This document shows, one piece after another, positions 41,133 through 49,105 of a stretch of DNA of 64,000 nt. Source of the stretch: Actinomadura sp. NBRC 104412 (GTDB lineage: Bacteria > Actinomycetota > Actinomycetes > Streptosporangiales > Streptosporangiaceae); NCBI RefSeq assembly GCF_030269515.1, contig NZ_BSTM01000008.1, forward strand, positions 186,001-250,000, written 5' to 3'. Each line of letters begins with the position of its first letter. Position 1 is the stretch's first letter. Made by a program: the position numbers and the translations under genes. The notes below the pieces were generated by a model that did not search any database, was not told the DNA's origin, and saw nothing but the letters and a program-made list of their open reading frames with translations.

Positions 41133-42095
41133 TCAGGCGGGCCGTTCCAGGGCCAGTTCCCGCTCGAACCATTCGATGGTGGAGCGCAGGCCGGTCTCGA
41201 CCGTCACCTCGGGCTCCCAGCCCAGCGACTCCCGCGCCAGCGTGGTGTCGGGACGGCGCACGCCCGGGTCGTCCACCGGGCGCTCCACGAAGCGGATCGT
41301 CGAGCGCGACCCGGTCAGCTCGATGACGAGCCTGGCCAGGTCGAGCATCGAGGTCTCGTACGGGCTGCCGATGTTCATCGGCCCGGGATGACCGGACAGC
41401 GCGAACTCCAGGATGCCGCGCACGGTGTCGTCCACGAAGCAGATCGAGCGGGTCTGCGAGCCGTCGCCGGTCACGGTCAGCGGCTCCCCGCGCAGCGCCT
41501 GCCGCAGGAACGTCGGGATCGCCCGGCCGTCGTCGGGCCGCATCCGCGGGCCGTAGCTGTTGAAGATCCGCACGATGCCGGCGTCCAGCCCGCGGGAGTG
41601 CCGGAACGCCGAGGTCAGCGCCTCGGCGAACCGCTTGGCCTCGTCGTACACGCTGCGCGGCCCCACCGGGTTGACGTTCCCCCAGTACGACTCGCGCTGC
41701 GGGTGTTCCAGCGGGTCCCCGTACACCTCCGAGGTGGACGCCAGGACGAACCGGGCGTCCTCGCGCTCGGCCAGGTCGAGCGCGACGCGGGTGCCCTGGC
41801 TGCCGACCTCCAGCGTCTGGACGGGCCAGCGCAGGTAGTCGGCGGGCGAGGCGGCCGAGGCGAGATGGAAGACGTACCCGAGCGGTCCCTCCACGGCCAG
41901 CGGGCGGGTGAGGTCGCGCCGCAGGAAGACGAAGTCCTCACGCGGCAGCAGGCGCGCGATGGTACGGGTGGACCCGGTCAGCAGGTTATCCAGGCACACC
42001 ACCGATATGCCGCGGTCCAGCAGCCTCTCGCACAGATGCGAACCGAGGAATCCCGCGCCCCCCGCCACGACCGCGCGCGGATACCGCTCCGTCAT
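41133..42095 (-). CDS. NAD-dependent epimerase/dehydratase, UDP-glucuronate-decarboxylase-like, 320 aa
   Basis: Extended SDR: VVAGGAGFLGSHLCERLLDRG (G-x-x-G-x-x-G), VVCLDNLLTGS, VFHLASAASPADYLRWPVQTL, FVLASTSEVYGDPLEHPQ, catalytic SVYDEAKRFAE (Y-x-x-x-K), GIVRIFNSYGPRM, RSICFVDDTVRGI. These strings are typical of UXS/UDP-glucose epimerase relatives. In this heptose cluster it may be the ADP- or GDP-heptose epimerase (HldD role) or a UDP-xylose synthase (inference). The start ATG 42095 has AAGGAGGGAG upstream, but lies 110 bases inside the previous gene. It is the last gene of the glycan operon. Confidence 0.83.
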   Translation of the reverse strand: MTERYPRAVVAGGAGFLGSHLCERLLDRGISVVCLDNLLTGSTRTIARLLPREDFVFLRRDLTRPLAVEGPLGYVFHLASAASPADYLRWPVQTLEVGSQGTRVALDLAEREDARFVLASTSEVYGDPLEHPQRESYWGNVNPVGPRSVYDEAKRFAEALTSAFRHSRGLDAGIVRIFNSYGPRMRPDDGRAIPTFLRQALRGEPLTVTGDGSQTRSICFVDDTVRGILEFALSGHPGPMNIGSPYETSMLDLARLVIELTGSRSTIRFVERPVDDPGVRRPDTTLARESLGWEPEVTVETGLRSTIEWFERELALERPA

Positions 42096-43077
42096 GCCGT
42101 GCTCCCTCCTTGATGTTGGGGCGTTCCAGGACCCGCGTCGCCGCCTCGACGACACGGTCCACGGAGATCTCCAGCAGGCCCGGGTCGGGCCGCCCGCCGC
42201 GCGGGTCGCCGCGGTGCCCCGTCCACAGCACCGTGTGCTGGGTGCGCTCGGGCGGCGGGCCCCACAGCTCGGGCGGGGTCGGGCCGAACAGCAGCACCGA
42301 CGGGGTGCCGTACGCGGTGGCCAGATGCGCGGTGCCGGTGTCGCCGCAGATCACCAGCCGGGCCCGCGCGATGAGGATGGCCAGTTCGAGCGGCCCGGTG
42401 CGGCCGGACAGCTCCGCCTCGGGGCCGAGCCCGCCCAGCATCGCGACGCGCCGCGCCAGTGCGGTCTCGCCCCGGGAGCCGGTGATCACGACCCGTTCGC
42501 CGCGGGCGCGCAGGGCCTCCGCGACGGCGCCGTACCGTTCGGCGGGCCACTGCCGGGCCGGGTACCCCGCGCCCGGGTGGATCACGATCGCGCCGGGCGC
42601 CGCCGACCCCAGCGGGGGACGGGGCAGGTCCAGCTCGCCCGGGTCGGTGTCGAAGCCGTGCGCCTCGACCAGCCGGCACCACCGCGCCACCTCGTGCTCG
42701 GCGCAGTGCCAGGCCGGGCCGTCGCAGCCGTCCACGTCGCCGTTGGCGAAGGCGATGAGCTGGCCGGGACGCAGCGAGCGCAGCAGCCGGTGGCTCTGCG
42801 GCCCGCACCCGTGCAGGTTGACGGCCAGGTCGACCGGCCCGTCCGGGGGCGGCAGCGGGGCCAGCCCGGACGCGGGGAACACGTCGTCCACGGCCCCGCT
42901 GAGCAGGGCGATCGGCGCGACCCTGCGCGGCGCGGCCAGGGTCAGCCGCCAGCCGGGCAGGCCGCGGCGCAGCCCCCGCAGCGCGGGCAGCGCGGTCAGC
43001 AGGTCGCCCAGGCCCAGCGCGCGCAGGACGAGCGCGCGGGGCGGCCGTTCGGCGCCGCCCGTCCCCGTCACGGCCAT
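41986..43077 (-). CDS. Glycosyltransferase family 9 (heptosyltransferase-like), 363 aa
   Basis: GT9/ADP-heptose:LPS heptosyltransferase fold: N-terminal ALVLRALGLGDLLTALPALRGLRRGLPGWRLTL, central IVIHPGAGYPARQWPAERYGAVAEALR, RVVITGSRGETALA and the donor site ARLVICGDTGTAHLATAYGTPSVLLFGPTPPELWGPP. The start is ATG 43077, overlapping the SDR stop by 10 bases (GTG 43071 also possible). The last ~36 residues (from GARHDGAVSAR) read across the start of the next gene in another frame and are probably not conserved. The donor is likely an NDP-heptose made by neighbouring genes. Confidence 0.85.
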   Translation of the reverse strand: MAVTGTGGAERPPRALVLRALGLGDLLTALPALRGLRRGLPGWRLTLAAPRRVAPIALLSGAVDDVFPASGLAPLPPPDGPVDLAVNLHGCGPQSHRLLRSLRPGQLIAFANGDVDGCDGPAWHCAEHEVARWCRLVEAHGFDTDPGELDLPRPPLGSAAPGAIVIHPGAGYPARQWPAERYGAVAEALRARGERVVITGSRGETALARRVAMLGGLGPEAELSGRTGPLELAILIARARLVICGDTGTAHLATAYGTPSVLLFGPTPPELWGPPPERTQHTVLWTGHRGDPRGGRPDPGLLEISVDRVVEAATRVLERPNIKEGARHDGAVSARGRGGGRGIPRFASVREAAGPRHIGGVPG

Positions 43078-43766
43078 GACGGCTCCGTCGACGGGCACAC
43101 CACCAGCTCGCGCACCTCGCAGCCGGGCGGCTGCGACAGCGCGAACGCCACGGCCGCCGCCACGTCCGACGGCTTGTTGAGCCGGGCGTCCGGGCCGGGC
43201 CTGTACTGCTCGTCGCGGCCGTCGAAGAACGCGGTGTCCATGCCGCCGGGGACCAGCGTCGTGACGCCGATGTGCCCGGCCAGTTCGGCGGCCAGCGCGC
43301 GGCTGAACCCGACCACGCCGAACTTGGACGCGCAGTACGCGGTCGCGTCGCTCAGCGCCCTCAGCCCCAGCGTGGACGCGCAGGTGACGATGCGGCCGTT
43401 CGGCGCGTGCTCCAGGTAGGGAAGGGCGGCCCGCACGACCGCGGCGGTGCCGAGCAGGTTGACCTGCACGACCCGGTCCCAGTCCTCGGCCGGGACGTCG
43501 CCCAGCCGGCCGCAGGAGTCGATCCCGGCGGCGGTGACCACCGCGTCCAGGCCGCCCGCCTCCCGGGCCAGGCCGTGCACGGCCCGCTCGGCGGTCTGCC
43601 GGTCGGCCAGGTCGGCCTGCATGTGCGGGATGTCGCCGTTGTGGGTGCCGTCCTCGTTCTTGGGCGGATGCCGGTCGACGATCAGCGGCGTGCCGCCGTC
43701 GTCGGCGACCCGCCGGGCGATGGCCGCGCCCAAGCCGGAGGCACCCCCGGTGATGAGCACCTTCAT
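43068..43766 (-). CDS. SDR-family oxidoreductase, 232 aa
   Basis: Classical SDR: MKVLITGGASGLGAAIARRVADDGG at the N-terminus, LDAVVTAAGIDSCG, ASTLGLRALSDATAYCASKFGVVGFSRALAAEL with Y-x-x-x-K intact, and LVPGGMDTAFFDG. The start ATG 43766 overlaps the HldE stop (ATGA), with AAGGAGGAATC just upstream; the 675-aa ORF through HldE is rejected. Placed between HldE and GT9, it probably modifies a sugar or sugar nucleotide of this pathway, though the substrate is unknown. Confidence 0.85.
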   Translation of the reverse strand: MKVLITGGASGLGAAIARRVADDGGTPLIVDRHPPKNEDGTHNGDIPHMQADLADRQTAERAVHGLAREAGGLDAVVTAAGIDSCGRLGDVPAEDWDRVVQVNLLGTAAVVRAALPYLEHAPNGRIVTCASTLGLRALSDATAYCASKFGVVGFSRALAAELAGHIGVTTLVPGGMDTAFFDGRDEQYRPGPDARLNKPSDVAAAVAFALSQPPGCEVRELVVCPSTEPSWP

Positions 43767-45220
43767 GATGATTCCTCCTTGAGCATGCGGGTGGTGGACC
43801 GTCCCTCCATGAACGGCAGCAGCACGATCTCGCCGCCGTTGGCGCGGACGGTGCCGGCCTCGGGCAGGGCGGCGCCCGAATAGTCGGCGCCCTTGACCCA
43901 GATGTCGGGCCGCAGCCGGTCCAGCAGCGGCTCGGGGGTGTCCTCGTCGAACACCAGCGTGGCGTCCACGTCCGTGAGGGCGCGCAGCACCCGCACCCGG
44001 TCCTCCGCCGGGGTGACCGGACGTCCCGGGCCCTTGCGGCGGCGCACCGAGCGGTCGGAGTTGACGCAGACGATCAGGCAGTCGCCCAGGCGCCGTGCCT
44101 GCTGGAACAGGGCGACGTGCCCGGCGTGCAGCAGGTCGAAGCAGCCGCCGGTGGCGACCACGGTGCCGCCCGTGCGGCGGGTGCGCTCCACCACGTCCCA
44201 GGCGTCGGCGACCTCGCTGGGCGGGCGCATCTCCGGCGAGCCGGTGTCGGCCAGCCGCGACGCCACCGCCCCGGCCGCGCCCCCGTGCACGAACGCGGAC
44301 GCCCGGCGCACGCCTTCGCCGACCGCCTCGGCCAGACCGCCGCCGTCGGCCAGGACCTCGGTGGCGCGTGCGGCGAAGCTGTCGCCCGCTCCGCAGCAGT
44401 CCGGCGTGCCGTACGGCGGGACCGACTCGGCCGGAGCCAGGTAGGGGGTGCACGTCCCATCGCAGAGCAGCGCGCCGTCCGACCCGAGGGTGACCGCGAC
44501 CGCCTCCAGGCCCCACGCCTCGGCCAGGTGCCGGGCGCGGCGGGTGGAGGGGGCCAGGCCGGTGCCCGTGATCTCGGCGCCGTGGGCGGCGGCGAGCCTG
44601 GCCGCCTCGTCCTCGTTGGGCGTCATCAGCCGGGTGCCGTGGACGGGCGGCTCGCCCCGGGGATGCGGGTCCCACACCACCGGGACCCGTCCCGCCAGGC
44701 CCTCCAGCAGGCTGCGGATCGCGGCGTGGCCGGTGACGCCGCGGCCGTAGTCGGAGACCAGCACCGCCCCCGCACGGGACAGGGCCGCGGTGACGCTCGG
44801 GCCGATCGGCCCGTCCTGGGCCCTGCCGTCCCCGACGTCCAGCCGGGCGACGGACCGTCCCTCGGCCTGGATCCGCAGCTTGCAGGGCGTGCCGCCGTGC
44901 AGGTGGAAGGCGGCCACCTCCAGGTGCGGCTCCAGCAGCGCGCGCAGGCGGTGACCGGGCTCGTCGTCGGCGAGCGCCGTCACCAGCACCACCTCCCGGC
45001 CCTCGGCCGCCGCCAGCAGCGCCGCCAGGCCCGCCCCGCCCGGACGGGGCCGCTCGTCGGCATGGTCGATCACCGGGACGGGCGCGTCCGGGCACAGCCG
45101 GGACGCGGCGCCCACGATGTCGATGTCCAGGAGCACGTCGCCGACCACGACCAGGGGCCCGTCCGAGCGGCCCCCCGGCGCGGCGCCCCGGACGCGCCGG
45201 GCGCCCTCACCGGCGGTCAT
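43763..45220 (-). CDS. hldE: Bifunctional heptose-7-phosphate kinase / heptose-1-phosphate nucleotidyltransferase (HldE/RfaE), 485 aa
   Basis: The N-terminal PfkB/ribokinase domain (~20-310) has DVLLDIDIVG, RPGGAGLAALLAAAEG, the phosphate/anion-hole motif DCCGAGDSFAA (~282-292) and PNEDEAARLA. The C-terminal nucleotidyltransferase (~345-480) has GGCFDLLHAGHVALFQQARRLGD (H-x-G-H), CVNSDRSVRRRKGPGRPV and DIWVKGADYSG. This is the order of E. coli HldE, which makes ADP-heptose via heptose-1,7-bisphosphate. The start is ATG 45220, inside the end of gmhA. The kinase glycine motif differs slightly from E. coli. It forms a full heptose pathway with GmhA and the GmhB domain upstream. Confidence 0.9.
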   Translation of the reverse strand: MTAGEGARRVRGAAPGGRSDGPLVVVGDVLLDIDIVGAASRLCPDAPVPVIDHADERPRPGGAGLAALLAAAEGREVVLVTALADDEPGHRLRALLEPHLEVAAFHLHGGTPCKLRIQAEGRSVARLDVGDGRAQDGPIGPSVTAALSRAGAVLVSDYGRGVTGHAAIRSLLEGLAGRVPVVWDPHPRGEPPVHGTRLMTPNEDEAARLAAAHGAEITGTGLAPSTRRARHLAEAWGLEAVAVTLGSDGALLCDGTCTPYLAPAESVPPYGTPDCCGAGDSFAARATEVLADGGGLAEAVGEGVRRASAFVHGGAAGAVASRLADTGSPEMRPPSEVADAWDVVERTRRTGGTVVATGGCFDLLHAGHVALFQQARRLGDCLIVCVNSDRSVRRRKGPGRPVTPAEDRVRVLRALTDVDATLVFDEDTPEPLLDRLRPDIWVKGADYSGAALPEAGTVRANGGEIVLLPFMEGRSTTRMLKEESS

Positions 45221-45848
45221 CCGGCGCTCCCAGGCTCTGGTCGATCACCCCGCACAGGAGGTGGATCGCGGCCAGGTGGATCTCCTGCACGGTCGAGGTG
45301 CTGTGGGCGTCCACCGCGATGGCGTCGTCGCACGCCTCGATGAGCGGGTTGGGACCCGGGCCGGTGATCGCCCACGCGGTCAGCCCGAGCCGCCGCGCGA
45401 TACGCGCCGCCGCGATCACGTTCGGGCTCCGCCCGCTGGTGGACAGGCAGATCAGCACGTCGCCCGGACGGCCGTGCGCGCGCACCTGCCGGGCGAAGGC
45501 GTCCGCCGCGCCGTAGTCGTTGCCGATCGCGGTGACCGTGGAGCTGTCGCCGTGCAGCGGGATCGCCGCCAGCGGAGGCCGCTCGTCCTCGTACCGGCCG
45601 ACCAGCTCGGCGGTCAGATGCTGTGCCTCGGCGGCGCTGCCCCCGTTCCCGCACGCCAGCAGCCGTCCCCCGGAGCCGAGGACCTGGCCCAGGCGGCGTC
45701 CCCACGCCGTGATGACCGGGGCCTGGGCGCGGAACCTCAGCGCCGCGTCCGCCAGCGCCTCCAGACGGTCCTCGCGGGCGACCGCGCCGGTGCCCGCCGT
45801 GGGCGTGGTGGTGGGAGCCGCGGTCACCCCGCCCCGCTGCGGGGTCAT
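45207..45848 (-). CDS. gmhA: Phosphoheptose isomerase (SIS domain), 213 aa
   Basis: SIS-domain isomerase: GSGGRLLACGNGGSAAEAQHLTAELVGRYEDERPPL (~58-92) is the GmhA signature with the phosphate-binding N-G-G-S and substrate Glu/His. VTAIGNDYGAADAFARQVRAHG, CLSTSGRSPNV and STSTVQEIHLAAIHLLCGVIDQ follow. It converts sedoheptulose 7-phosphate to heptose 7-phosphate. ATG 45848 overlaps the stop of the GT gene (ATGA). The N-terminal 25 residues are Thr/Pro-rich and extra to the family. Confidence 0.9.
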   Translation of the reverse strand: MTPQRGGVTAAPTTTPTAGTGAVAREDRLEALADAALRFRAQAPVITAWGRRLGQVLGSGGRLLACGNGGSAAEAQHLTAELVGRYEDERPPLAAIPLHGDSSTVTAIGNDYGAADAFARQVRAHGRPGDVLICLSTSGRSPNVIAAARIARRLGLTAWAITGPGPNPLIEACDDAIAVDAHSTSTVQEIHLAAIHLLCGVIDQSLGAPDDRR

Positions 45849-47095
45849 GCCGCCACCTCGTTCCTGGCCGCGGCCTGTTCGTAGACGGCCAGCGTCTCCT
45901 GGGCGATGCGCGCCCAGGAGTAGCGGGAACGCGCCCGGTCCGCGGCGGCGAAGCCCATGGCGGTGGCGCGGGTCCCGTCGGCGAGCAGGCTCCGGATCCG
46001 CCGGGCCGCCTCGCCGGGCCGGCGCGGCGGCACCCACACGCCGGTGACGCCGTTGACGATGCTGTCCAGGTGCCCGCCGACGCCGGTGGCGACCACCGGC
46101 CTGCCGCAGGCCATCGCCTCCAGCGGCACCATGCCGAACGGCTCGTACCAGGGCAGCGTCACGACCAGGTCGGCCGAGCGCAGCAGCGCGGGCACCTGGT
46201 CGCGGGCGACCCGCCCCAGGAACGAGACGCGGCCGTGCACCCCGATCTCCCGCGCGACCTGCCGCAGCCGCCCCACCTCCTCGTCGTCGTCCAGGTCCGC
46301 GAAGGGCGGACCGCCCGCCACGACCAGTTCCGCGCCGGGGATCTGGGCCAGCGCCTCGATGGCGGTGTCCACGCCCTTGCGCTCCACCAGCCGCGACAGC
46401 GCCACCAGCCGCGTCTGCGGCCAGCCGGGGGCCTCCAGCTCGGCCGCGCCGGACCGGTCCACGGGACCGTCCGGGCAGAAGCGCTCCAGGTCCACCCCGC
46501 ACGGGACGACCCTGATGCGCTCGCGCGGCACGCCCATCCGCAGCAGTTCCCTGGTCTCGTCCGTGCAGGTCGCGATAACGGCCTGGACGGTGCGGCCGAT
46601 CGCGGGCTCCAGCCGGAGCCGTTCGATCGGGCTGGTGTCCTTGCCGCCCTGGTGGCGGCGCTTCACCGAGCCCAGCGCGTGGAAGGTCTGCACCACCGGG
46701 ATACGCCCGCCCAGCGCGTCGGCGGCCCGCAGCGCCGCGAGCCCGCTCATCCAGAAGTGCGCGTGCGCCACGTACGGCGGCGACTGTGCCCAGCGCTTCT
46801 CCAGATAGCGCCCGAAGTCGGGCATCAAGTGGAGCAGCTCGTCCTTCGGCAGGGCCGTGGCGGGTCCCACCGGGACGTGCTCCACCGTGACCCCCGGGGC
46901 CAGCCTCACCCGGTCGGGCAGGTCGGGCGAGTCCCGGCGGGTGTAGACGGTGACATGGTGCCCCTGGCGGCCCATCTCGGTCGCGAGGTCGGCCACGAAC
47001 ACGTTCTGGCCGCCGCCGTCCGGGCCCCCGAGCCCCGTCCGGATGGCGAGCGGGCTCGCGTGCTCGGAGACCATGGCTATCTGCTTCGGGTTCAT
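45845..47095 (-). CDS. GT-B glycosyltransferase (GT4 family), 416 aa
   Basis: N-terminal IAMVSEHASPLA...GGPDGGGQNVFVADLATEMGRQGHHVTVYTRR with the donor/acceptor loop of MshA/sucrose-synthase-like GT4 enzymes; PYVAHAHFWMSG; VVQTFHALGSVKRR. The C-terminal domain has RVVPCGVDLERFCPDG, LVALSRLVERKGVDTAIEAL, LRSADLVVTLPWYEPFGMVPLEAMACGRPVVATGVGG (E-x7-E). The start ATG 47095 overlaps the upstream stop (ATGA). It probably transfers a hexose or heptose in the glycan pathway. Confidence 0.87.
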   Translation of the reverse strand: MNPKQIAMVSEHASPLAIRTGLGGPDGGGQNVFVADLATEMGRQGHHVTVYTRRDSPDLPDRVRLAPGVTVEHVPVGPATALPKDELLHLMPDFGRYLEKRWAQSPPYVAHAHFWMSGLAALRAADALGGRIPVVQTFHALGSVKRRHQGGKDTSPIERLRLEPAIGRTVQAVIATCTDETRELLRMGVPRERIRVVPCGVDLERFCPDGPVDRSGAAELEAPGWPQTRLVALSRLVERKGVDTAIEALAQIPGAELVVAGGPPFADLDDDEEVGRLRQVAREIGVHGRVSFLGRVARDQVPALLRSADLVVTLPWYEPFGMVPLEAMACGRPVVATGVGGHLDSIVNGVTGVWVPPRRPGEAARRIRSLLADGTRATAMGFAAADRARSRYSWARIAQETLAVYEQAAARNEVAA

Positions 47096-48098
47096 CGGGT
47101 CACCTCTCGGTCAGCTGCCAGAGCATGTGCCGCCAGTCCCGCAGGAAACGCGGCAGCCCGTAGCGTTCGCTCGCGAACGCCCGCGCCTCCTTCCCCATCC
47201 GCCGGGCGTGCGGGGCGTCGGCGGCGAGGGACCGCGCCGCCTCGGCGAGGGTGTCGACACGCGTCGACAGCACCCCGGCCTCGGGGGGTACGGCCTCGAC
47301 CGCCTCGGTGGTCGCCAGCGCCACCACGGGGAGGCCGAGCATCATCGCCTCGATCAGCGCGAGACCGAGCGAGGTCCATCGGTACGGGTGGACGTAGACG
47401 CGGCGCCGGGCCAGTTCCTCGTGCATCCGCGCCTGCGGAAGGTCCTCGTACGTCCACAGCGACTCGTGCGGGATGCCGAGCTTGCGCGGCACGCCGCTGA
47501 CGTTCATGCCGAACAGGTCCAGGGGGACGGAGGCGGCCAGCGCGGGGAGCATGTCGGTGCCCGCCACCCGGCCGCGGCGCAGCGGGTCGTTGATGACCAC
47601 CGCGGCGCGCGGCATGTCGCCGTGGAACCGGTAGCCGGGATCGACGACACCGTGCTCGATCACCGTCGTCGGAGCGTTGCCGCAGTTCCAGAAGAGCTGG
47701 TTGAAGTGGGTGACGTGCACGATCGGGATGTCGGTGCGGTCGTGCAGGAAGTGCCGGCTGTCGGGGACGACCTCCTCGGGCAGGCTCGCGTCCGCGGGGG
47801 TGCGGCGCGGCGTGTCGTGCTCGACGTACACGGCCGGGACGTCCTGGCCGGGTGTCCGGCCGAGCCACCGCTCGCACAGCTCGATCTCGTGCGGGCGTTG
47901 CAGGACGACCGCGTCGACGCGCTCCTCGCGCAGCCGGTCGTGCGGGACCTCGATCGCCCGGTCCGGCCACGCGTAGGTGTCCGGGCGGCCCTTGCCGTCC
48001 GGTCCGCGCCCGGGGACGACGGGGACGAGCGTCGTCTGCGGCCCGTACACGAAGGAGGTGGCCCAGGAGCCGTGCACCTGCCAGAGCAGCACCCTCAT
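47092..48098 (-). CDS. GT-B glycosyltransferase (GT4-like), about 332 aa
   Basis: The N-terminus MRVLLWQVHGSWATSFVYGPQTTLVPVVP is found in actinomycete glycosyltransferases of heptose clusters. VDAVVLQRPHEIELCERWLG, VPAVYVEHDTPR, VHVTHFNQLFWNCG and the GT4-type C-terminal region VYVHPYRWTSLGLALIEAMMLGLPVVALATTEAVEAVPPEAGVLS (E-x7-type) follow. The stop is TGA, read from 47102 back to 47100, with the next gene's ATG a few bases on; I give the outer boundary. ATG 48098 overlaps the GT9 stop (ATGA). Acceptor and donor are unknown. Confidence 0.83.
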
Positions 48099-49105
48099 TC
48101 TCTGATCACCTCCTGGACGGCGTCCACGACGCGCTCCGCGGTGACGGAGGACAGGCAAGGATGCCCGGGGATGGGGCACACCCGCGCCCGGGTGTCCTTG
48201 CAAGGGGCGTCCTGGTCGCCCAGCAGGATGTGACGCACCCCGTACGGCGCCCAGCGCGCCGCGGGCACAGTCGGCGCGAACAACGACACGACCGGGGTGC
48301 CGACGGCGGCGGCCAGGTGCGCCGGGCCGGTGTTGCCGGCGACGACGGCCCGGGCCTCGGCCAGGATGCCCGCCAGCTCCTCAAGGGACGTGCGCCCGCC
48401 CAGGTCGAGCCCGCAGTCACCGGCGACGCGGGCGGTGAGGTCCTTCTCGTCGCGGTGACCGGTGACCACGACGCGGTATCCGGCGGCGTCCAGCAGCCGC
48501 ACCGCCTCGGCGCAGCGCTCGGGCGGCCACGCCCGCGCCGGGACGGACGTGCCCGGGTGGACGACCACGTACCCGGGGCCGCCGGTGAACGGCCACACCT
48601 CGGGCAGCGGCCCGCGGATCCGCAGCCGGGTGTCGGCGGGGGCGGGGAAACCGGCGTCGGCGGCCAGCGCCAGCATCCGCTCGGTCTCCGGGACGTCGGT
48701 GTCGGGACGGTGCCGCAGGTCCAGCAGCGAGCCCGGATAGTCCTCGCTGATCCCGCCGATCCACGGGACCCCCGCCAGCCGCAGTTGCAGCGCCAGCGGC
48801 AGCGGCGACTGGTGGAACGAGGTGAAGATCAGCGCGCGGTCGAAGCGGCCCGCGCGCAACCGGCGCGCCAGGACGTCCAGCATGGCGGCCAGCAGGGCGC
48901 CGTCCGCCGGGACGGGCTCGGGGTCGATCCAGGGGGCGCGCCACTCGATGACGTCGTCGACGCCGGGCAGCAGGTCGGCGGCGGCCCGCCCGCGCGGCCC
49001 GCACAGCAGGGTGACCCGCTCGGCGACGTCCGCGACCGCCCGGACCGCCGGGCCGGACAGCAGGACGTCGCCCAGGTTGTCCAGGCGCGCGACGAGGACC
49101 CTCAT
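48095..49105 (-). CDS. Glycosyltransferase family 9, 336 aa
   Basis: GT9: MRVLVARLDNLGDVLLSGPAVRAVA at the N-terminus, VTLLCGPRGRAAADLLPGVD, YVVVHPGTSVPARAWPPERCAEAVRLLDAAGYRVVVTGHRDE, EARAVVAGNTGPAHLAAAVGTPVVSLFAPTVPAARWAPYG. A Cys-rich tail, CKDTRARVCPIPGHPCL, follows, common in actinomycete GT9 proteins. ATG 49105 overlaps the GT2-HAD stop (ATGA). With the second GT9 at 41986-43077 it gives two heptosyltransferase-like enzymes in one operon. Confidence 0.88.
   Translation of the reverse strand: MRVLVARLDNLGDVLLSGPAVRAVADVAERVTLLCGPRGRAAADLLPGVDDVIEWRAPWIDPEPVPADGALLAAMLDVLARRLRAGRFDRALIFTSFHQSPLPLALQLRLAGVPWIGGISEDYPGSLLDLRHRPDTDVPETERMLALAADAGFPAPADTRLRIRGPLPEVWPFTGGPGYVVVHPGTSVPARAWPPERCAEAVRLLDAAGYRVVVTGHRDEKDLTARVAGDCGLDLGGRTSLEELAGILAEARAVVAGNTGPAHLAAAVGTPVVSLFAPTVPAARWAPYGVRHILLGDQDAPCKDTRARVCPIPGHPCLSSVTAERVVDAVQEVIRE

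Noticed and set aside
43068..45095. 675-aa ORF covering the SDR and HldE region
   Set aside because: Only its last 232 residues have SDR motifs; the rest is HldE DNA in the wrong frame.
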